From GCA-003244245 sp964250265 (lineage in GTDB: Bacteria; Actinomycetota; Actinomycetes; Mycobacteriales; Pseudonocardiaceae): 10,144 nt of DNA. Below, one piece after another: positions 7,508 to 10,144 of the stretch; the stretch's first letter is position 1, and every line of letters begins with the position of its first letter. The position numbers were made by a program, and so were the translations under genes. The notes beneath the pieces are model-generated. The model was not told the origin of the DNA and did not search any database. It saw only the letters and a program-made list of their open reading frames with translations. Location of the stretch: assembly GCA_964250265.1 (NCBI GenBank), contig CAXUFG010000199.1:1-10144 (forward strand), read 5' to 3'.

Positions 7508-7608
7508 GAAGCGTAGCCCTTGCCATGCTGCCTGGCAGAGAGTGGCCGTGAACCGACGACTGTTACCGCCTGCAAACGCCCAGTGCGCTGGCGCGGAGCT
7601 GAAGCCAC

Positions 7609-7635
7609 AGGCCCCGGCTCGGTCCGCCGGGGCCT
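7609..7635 (-). terminator. Intergenic hairpin between mccA and aspS (probable partial terminator)
   Basis: A perfect 9-bp stem GGCCCCGGC / GCCGGGGCC (7610-7618 with 7626-7634), extended by one A-T pair, encloses a 7-base loop. It begins 12 bases after the mccA stop codon and lies within the 195-bp gap before aspS. The flank lacks a U-run on the minus strand (CTGTGG follows), as often in actinobacterial terminators; on the plus strand the stem is followed by TTT. In the E. coli microcin C operon a hairpin between mccA and mccB causes partial termination, so that short mccA transcripts greatly outnumber the full-length mRNA. The same logic probably applies here. Confidence 0.7.
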
Positions 7636-7646
7636 TTCGAGGTCGG

Positions 7647-7712
7647 CTAGTTCGCCACGACAGCTGTACTGCCCTTCGGCTTGCGAACCCGAACAAGCTT
7701 GATACGACGCAT
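7647..7712 (-). CDS. mccA: Microcin C-like precursor peptide (21 residues, C-terminal Asn)
   Basis: A 21-codon gene opens at ATG 7710-7712 and ends at TAG 7647-7649. It is preceded by a strong, well-placed ribosome binding site (GAAGGGAGAG, with about five bases to the ATG). The peptide starts MRRIKLVRVRK and ends KGSTAVVAN. It has seven Lys/Arg and no acidic residue, and basic and hydrophobic residues alternate in the first half. The C-terminal Asn is the key feature: MccB enzymes act on a terminal Asn, as in the E. coli heptapeptide MRTGNAN. From memory, the Bacillus amyloliquefaciens precursor is similarly short, basic and Asn-ended. The gene lies upstream of aspS, mccB and mccS on the same strand, followed by a hairpin, as in known mcc operons. 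Residues 1 to about 13 may aid uptake or act as a leader trimmed by a protease; this is not known. Chance is unlikely given the start signal, the last residue and the location. Confidence 0.85.
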   Translation of the reverse strand: MRRIKLVRVRKPKGSTAVVAN

Positions 7713-7735
7713 GAATCTCTCCCTTCGGTTTTGCT
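7713..7735 (-). promoter_or_regulatory. Strong ribosome binding site of the precursor-peptide gene
   Basis: On the minus strand the bases before the ATG read AAAACCGAAGGGAGAGATTC. The purine core AAGGGAGAG is centred about ten bases from the start codon. This signal decides the start: a competing ATG at 7736-7738 would open an 87-codon frame out of phase, with no comparable site. The high-quality site fits a precursor that must be made in excess over its modifying enzymes. Confidence 0.7.
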
Positions 7736-7747
7736 CATCGTGACTGT

Positions 7748-8188
7748 TCAGGCTCGCAGAGCAGCAGGGTCGTCGCAAGCCACCAATCCCCCGCAAACGG
7801 CGTCGATCCCTTGCGGCGGCCTCGCTTCGCCAGAGGTGACCCACACCAGACGAGCGGTGATGTACGGGCGGTGGCTGAGCAGGCAGGTCGCGCGCTCCGG
7901 TGAGCGCAGGCTCATCCGTCTGCGATCGCCGACGCAGACAAGCTCGACATGGTCCTCGAAGGCCATACCCCACGCGGCGATCCGGCCGTCGACCCGATTG
8001 CTGTACTCCTGCGCGACCGCGAACAGCCGAGGGGCCTCACCGGCCACCATCTCGCCGAGCAACTCGGCGAACTCGACCTCGCCGCACATCGGTGCGAGCG
8101 TGGACGGGTCGGTGTCCTCCTCCAGCACTCCGCCGTACTGATCTTCATCGGTCTCGCGTGACGACGCGTGATCCACCCCGGCTAACAT
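7748..8188 (-). CDS. Hypothetical protein upstream of the precursor gene, actinobacterial
   Basis: This is a 146-residue soluble protein with no signal peptide or membrane segment. The ATG at 8186-8188 has a near-perfect ribosome binding site (TTAGGAGG, then GCAGCG before the ATG), so the start is firm. The first 30 residues are acidic and look disordered. The core contains EFAELLGEMVAGEAPRLFAV, then EYSNRVDGRIAAWGMAFEDHVELV and RMSLRSPERA, and ends with a beta-like RLVWVTSG. Similar small proteins, as I recall them, often sit beside XRE/DUF397 pairs in Pseudonocardiaceae, but their function is unknown. It is divergent from the regulator (153 bp between starts) and lies only 35 bp upstream of mccA on the same strand, so mccA may be cotranscribed with it or have a promoter inside this gene. 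Its GC-rich sequence looks native, unlike the mcc genes. Confidence 0.75.
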   Translation of the reverse strand: MLAGVDHASSRETDEDQYGGVLEEDTDPSTLAPMCGEVEFAELLGEMVAGEAPRLFAVAQEYSNRVDGRIAAWGMAFEDHVELVCVGDRRRMSLRSPERATCLLSHRPYITARLVWVTSGEARPPQGIDAVCGGLVACDDPAALRA

Positions 8189-8250
8189 CGCTGCCTCCTA
8201 ACATCATGCCGCGCTTGTGCTGGTGCGGCGCGTGGGCTCTACGGTGCAGA

Positions 8251-8260
8251 TGGACGTCCA
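8251..8260. promoter_or_regulatory. Perfect 10-bp palindrome TGGACGTCCA, possible operator
   Basis: TGGACGTCCA is its own reverse complement and lies in the 153-bp region between the divergent hypothetical gene and XRE regulator, followed by an A/T-rich TTTTTACAA. Position and symmetry suit a dimeric helix-turn-helix regulator. No confident -35/-10 pair could be assigned on either strand. Confidence 0.35.
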
Positions 8261-8269
8261 TTTTTACAA

Positions 8270-8289
8270 GTGAACGTACTGGTGTTCAC
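8270..8289. promoter_or_regulatory. Inverted repeat GTGAAC...GTTCAC, possible second operator
   Basis: GTGAAC (8270-8275) and GTTCAC (8284-8289) form a 6-bp inverted repeat with an 8-base spacer, ten bases from the TGGACGTCCA palindrome. It could be an autoregulatory site for the adjacent XRE regulator. A GTG at 8270 could in principle start that gene, but the ATG at 8342 has a far better ribosome binding site, leaving this DNA free for regulation. A TACGAT at 8300-8305 could be a -10 element, although no good -35 is spaced correctly. Confidence 0.35.
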
Positions 8290-8341
8290 CGGGATGGAGT
8301 ACGATCGCGGCCGCCAGCGCTCGCCAGGGCGGAGGTTGACC

Positions 8342-9247
8342 ATGACCCAGGGCGATAGCCTTGCCAGCGCCACCGTCCAGCGGTGGCAGTTGACCGAGAC
8401 GCTGCGCCAGCTTCGCGAGCAAGCCCACCTCACTCACGATCAGGTCATCGCGCAGCTGCGCCAGGGGCAGGGCAAGTGGTCGCGTCCGAAGCTGTCCCGC
8501 ATCGAGAACCGCGAGCAGGGCGTCAAGGCTCGCGAGGTGGAGCAGCTACTCGACGTCTACGGCGTGACCGACCAATCCCTCCGCGGCTGGCTGATCGAAC
8601 TCGCCGGGACCGCGCATGAGCGTGGCTGGATGGTCGGCATCCGCAAGAACGTCCCGCAGGACTTCCACGCGTTGCTCAACTGGGAGGCCGCGCTGGTGGC
8701 GCGCCGGCAGTTCGAGACGCTGCTCGTGCCGGGACTGCTCCAGACCGCCGAGTACACCCGCGCCTTGATCACCGGTATCCACCCCGATTTCACCGATGGC
8801 GAGATCGCCCGCGGGGTCGCCGCCCGGCTCGCCCGCCAGCAGGTCCTCACCCGGGCGAGCCCAGTCCAGTTCCACGTCATCCTGGACGCGGGTGTGCTCG
8901 AACGGCCGGTCGGCACGCCGCTGGTGATGCGAAACCAGCTCCGCCGACTGGCCGAGGCCACCGAGGCGCCCCACATCACGATCCAGGTTCTTCCGAAGTC
9001 CGTGGGCGCCAGTCCGGCGCTGGAAGGACCGTTCTCGATCTTGACGCTGCCCGATCCCATGCCGGACGTGGGGTACACCGAAGGCTCGGGTCGCGCGGCC
9101 TACATCGAAGATCGCGACGGCGTGCGCGCGTACACGCTGCGCTTCGGTATCTTCACCGACCGGGCACTGTCCCCCGCTGACTCGGTGCAGCTCATCACTG
9201 ACGCCGCGCTAGGCTACGAGCGGCGGGGAAAGGAGGACGCAGGGTGA
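8342..9247 (+). CDS. XRE-family helix-turn-helix regulator with DUF5753 domain
   Basis: This 301-residue DNA-binding protein has an N-terminal Cro/C1-type HTH at about residues 16-75 (LRQLREQAHLTHDQVIAQL, then KWSRPKLSRIENREQGVK). A C-terminal DUF5753 domain follows (about 105-290), with the signature LLVPGLLQTAEYTRALI at 127-143 and HITIQVLP, then GPFSILTLPDP further on. Such proteins are abundant in Streptomyces and Pseudonocardiaceae and usually pair with a DUF397 protein; some pairs control development or antibiotic production (WhiJ-like systems). ATG 8342 is chosen because GGAGG lies six bases upstream; a GTG at 8270 would add 24 residues. The stop overlaps the DUF397 start (GTGA). It is divergent from the hypothetical gene and the mcc-like genes and could control both, but this rests on position alone. 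Base composition looks native. Confidence 0.92.
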   Translation: MTQGDSLASATVQRWQLTETLRQLREQAHLTHDQVIAQLRQGQGKWSRPKLSRIENREQGVKAREVEQLLDVYGVTDQSLRGWLIELAGTAHERGWMVGIRKNVPQDFHALLNWEAALVARRQFETLLVPGLLQTAEYTRALITGIHPDFTDGEIARGVAARLARQQVLTRASPVQFHVILDAGVLERPVGTPLVMRNQLRRLAEATEAPHITIQVLPKSVGASPALEGPFSILTLPDPMPDVGYTEGSGRAAYIEDRDGVRAYTLRFGIFTDRALSPADSVQLITDAALGYERRGKEDAG

Positions 9248-9471
9248 TCCGCCACGATGAACTGGCTCGCGTCCCATGGCGCAAGAGCAGCTTCTCCGGC
9301 GGCAATGGCCCAGGTGGCGGCGACTGCGTCGAGATCGCCTCGCTAGAGGATGGCCGGATCGCGGTGCGCAACAGCAACCACCCTGGGAAGGGCGTGGTCC
9401 TGTTCGCCCTCGCCGAGGTGGAAGCCTGGATCAAGGGGATCAAGGCTGGAGAGTTCGACGACCTCGCGTAG
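9244..9471 (+). CDS. DUF397 domain protein, partner of the XRE regulator
   Basis: This 75-residue protein matches DUF397 over nearly its whole length: WRKSSFSGGNGPGGGDCVEI (residues 12-31), then DGRIAVRNSNHPGKGVVLF and EAWIKGIKAGEFDDLA. DUF397 proteins act with, and probably modulate or antagonise, the XRE/DUF5753 protein encoded alongside, in a manner compared to toxin-antitoxin or anti-regulator pairs; the mechanism is not settled. The GTG start at 9244-9246 overlaps the regulator's TGA (9245-9247), with AAAGGAGG just upstream, so the two are translationally coupled. It converges on hyuA; the 65 bp between stops holds no clear terminator. Confidence 0.9.
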   Translation: MIRHDELARVPWRKSSFSGGNGPGGGDCVEIASLEDGRIAVRNSNHPGKGVVLFALAEVEAWIKGIKAGEFDDLA

Positions 9472-9536
9472 TCCTCTCCGGACGCCGCGAAACCCACCGC
9501 CAAATCGACTGCCTGCTCCACGGAGTGGGGGTGAAT

Positions 9537-10144
9537 TCAGTCGTACCGCACCACCAGGTTGCCGGCGCCGTCGACCGTGGCGACCTCGTCGGTGGCGAGC
9601 AACGTGGTGGTATCCGGCTGCTCGATCAACGCTGGGCCGCTGACCTCGTCCCCGGCTGCCAAGCCGGCTCGGGAGACCACTCGTGCCGTGACGGTGTGGT
9701 CGGCGATCCCGATCTCGCGAGACCGCTCCGGAGCAGGTTGCCCCTGATCCCAGTCCCCCGGTGGCCCAGACAGGATCGGTTCACCCTGCGCCACCACCCG
9801 CAGCGTGACGATCAGTACCCGCTCATCAGGCATGGCGTACCCGTAGGCCTCGTGGTGCGCGGAGTGCAGCAGCTGCGTCAGATCCGCGCCGGTTTCGGCG
9901 ACGATCCGCAGCTCGTGGGACTGGCCGGCGTAGCGGGCATCGGCGAGTCGGGTCAGCGTGACCTCACTGGTGACGCCCTGGCGCTTGAGCTCCTCACGCG
10001 CTTGCGCCTCCAGGCCCTGCCAGGCGTTGGTGAGATCGCCGTCGGCTGGTGCCATCACCGTCCGGGACGCCTCGTACCGGGGCGGCGCGAGCAGCAGGCC
10101 CAGCGCGCTGAGCACTCCCGGTGCGGGCGGCACCACCACCGCGC
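9537..10144 (-). CDS. hyuA: Hydantoinase A / oxoprolinase alpha-type subunit, C-terminal part (5' truncated by window)
   Basis: About 201 residues are visible, and the gene runs off the right edge. The segment VVPPAPGVLSALGLLLAPPR is a conserved block in the C-terminal third of HyuA. It is followed by ARYAGQSHELRI, HEAYGYAMPDERVLIVTLRV and the C-terminal GPALIEQPDTTTLL, then VDGAGNLVVRYD, all typical of the family. HyuA carries the ATP-binding acetate kinase/Hsp70-like fold, mostly outside the window, and works with HyuB in ATP-dependent hydrolysis or carboxylation of hydantoin- or oxoproline-type substrates. An apparent GTG at 10137-10139 is internal, not a start. The expected neighbour hyuB is not downstream; a DUF397 gene ends 65 bp away on the opposite strand, and hyuB starts about 6.5 kb further along at 2982. 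Confidence 0.92.
   Translation of the reverse strand, partial: AVVVPPAPGVLSALGLLLAPPRYEASRTVMAPADGDLTNAWQGLEAQAREELKRQGVTSEVTLTRLADARYAGQSHELRIVAETGADLTQLLHSAHHEAYGYAMPDERVLIVTLRVVAQGEPILSGPPGDWDQGQPAPERSREIGIADHTVTARVVSRAGLAAGDEVSGPALIEQPDTTTLLATDEVATVDGAGNLVVRYD

Noticed and set aside
7452..7526. 25-residue N-terminal extension of aspS
   Set aside because: AspRS homology begins exactly at MHRYRTHTCG, the extension is low-complexity Arg/Ser/Thr, and GGTGA precedes the ATG at 7449-7451.
7475..7738. 87-codon minus-strand frame overlapping the precursor gene in another phase
   Set aside because: Its ATG lacks a suitable ribosome binding site, the frame runs through the hairpin, and the composition is Arg/Ala/Ser-rich. 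The 21-codon gene has the better start signal and the meaningful C-terminal Asn.

Overview
The window is high-GC DNA (43 of 60 bases are G/C at 1801-1860) from an actinobacterium, probably of the Pseudonocardiales. The main evidence is an XRE/DUF5753 regulator translationally coupled to a DUF397 protein, AGGAGG-type ribosome binding sites, and actinobacterial-looking SelO and hydantoinase genes. The lineage is inferred from gene content; no rRNA or other phylogenetic marker is present.

Left part (1-1380): the 3' end of selO (+), a convergent Cys/His-containing hypothetical gene (-), about 550 bp without an intact gene but with a possible trehalose-phosphatase (otsB) remnant, and a possible 48-residue single-pass membrane protein. 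Then comes hyuB (hydantoinase B, -, 1366-2982). Its usual partner hyuA is at the far right end (-, truncated by the window at 10144). The two halves of an ATP-dependent hydantoinase/oxoprolinase-type enzyme are therefore separated by about 6.5 kb of unrelated genes.

Central part (3144-7712, -): four genes read as a complete biosynthetic core for a microcin C-like Trojan-horse peptide-nucleotide antibiotic. In transcription order they are: a 21-codon precursor gene (mccA-like) whose peptide is very basic and ends in Asn; an intergenic hairpin; a full-length aspartyl-tRNA synthetase of alphaproteobacterial type; an E1/ThiF-like MccB nucleotidyltransferase fused to a C-terminal SAM-dependent methyltransferase domain; and a CmoA-like carboxy-SAM synthase (MccS-like). 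The last three overlap by 4 and 8 nt. Known microcin C compounds release a non-hydrolysable aspartyl-nucleotide that inhibits AspRS, so an extra, foreign-type AspRS in the operon is most simply a self-resistance target copy. MccB fused to a methyltransferase plus a CmoA-like enzyme is the arrangement linked to carboxymethyl-cytidine microcins of Bacillus and Yersinia. The block is lower in GC (38% at 3301-3360) and contains several TTA leucine codons, which suggests horizontal acquisition.

Right part (7748-9471): a hypothetical gene (-) directly upstream of mccA, divergent from the XRE/DUF5753 regulator and DUF397 gene (+). The shared 153-bp intergenic region carries a perfect 10-bp palindrome and a second inverted repeat, possible operators for the regulator. 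No exporter (MccC), acetyltransferase (MccE) or peptidase (MccF) gene was seen in the window.
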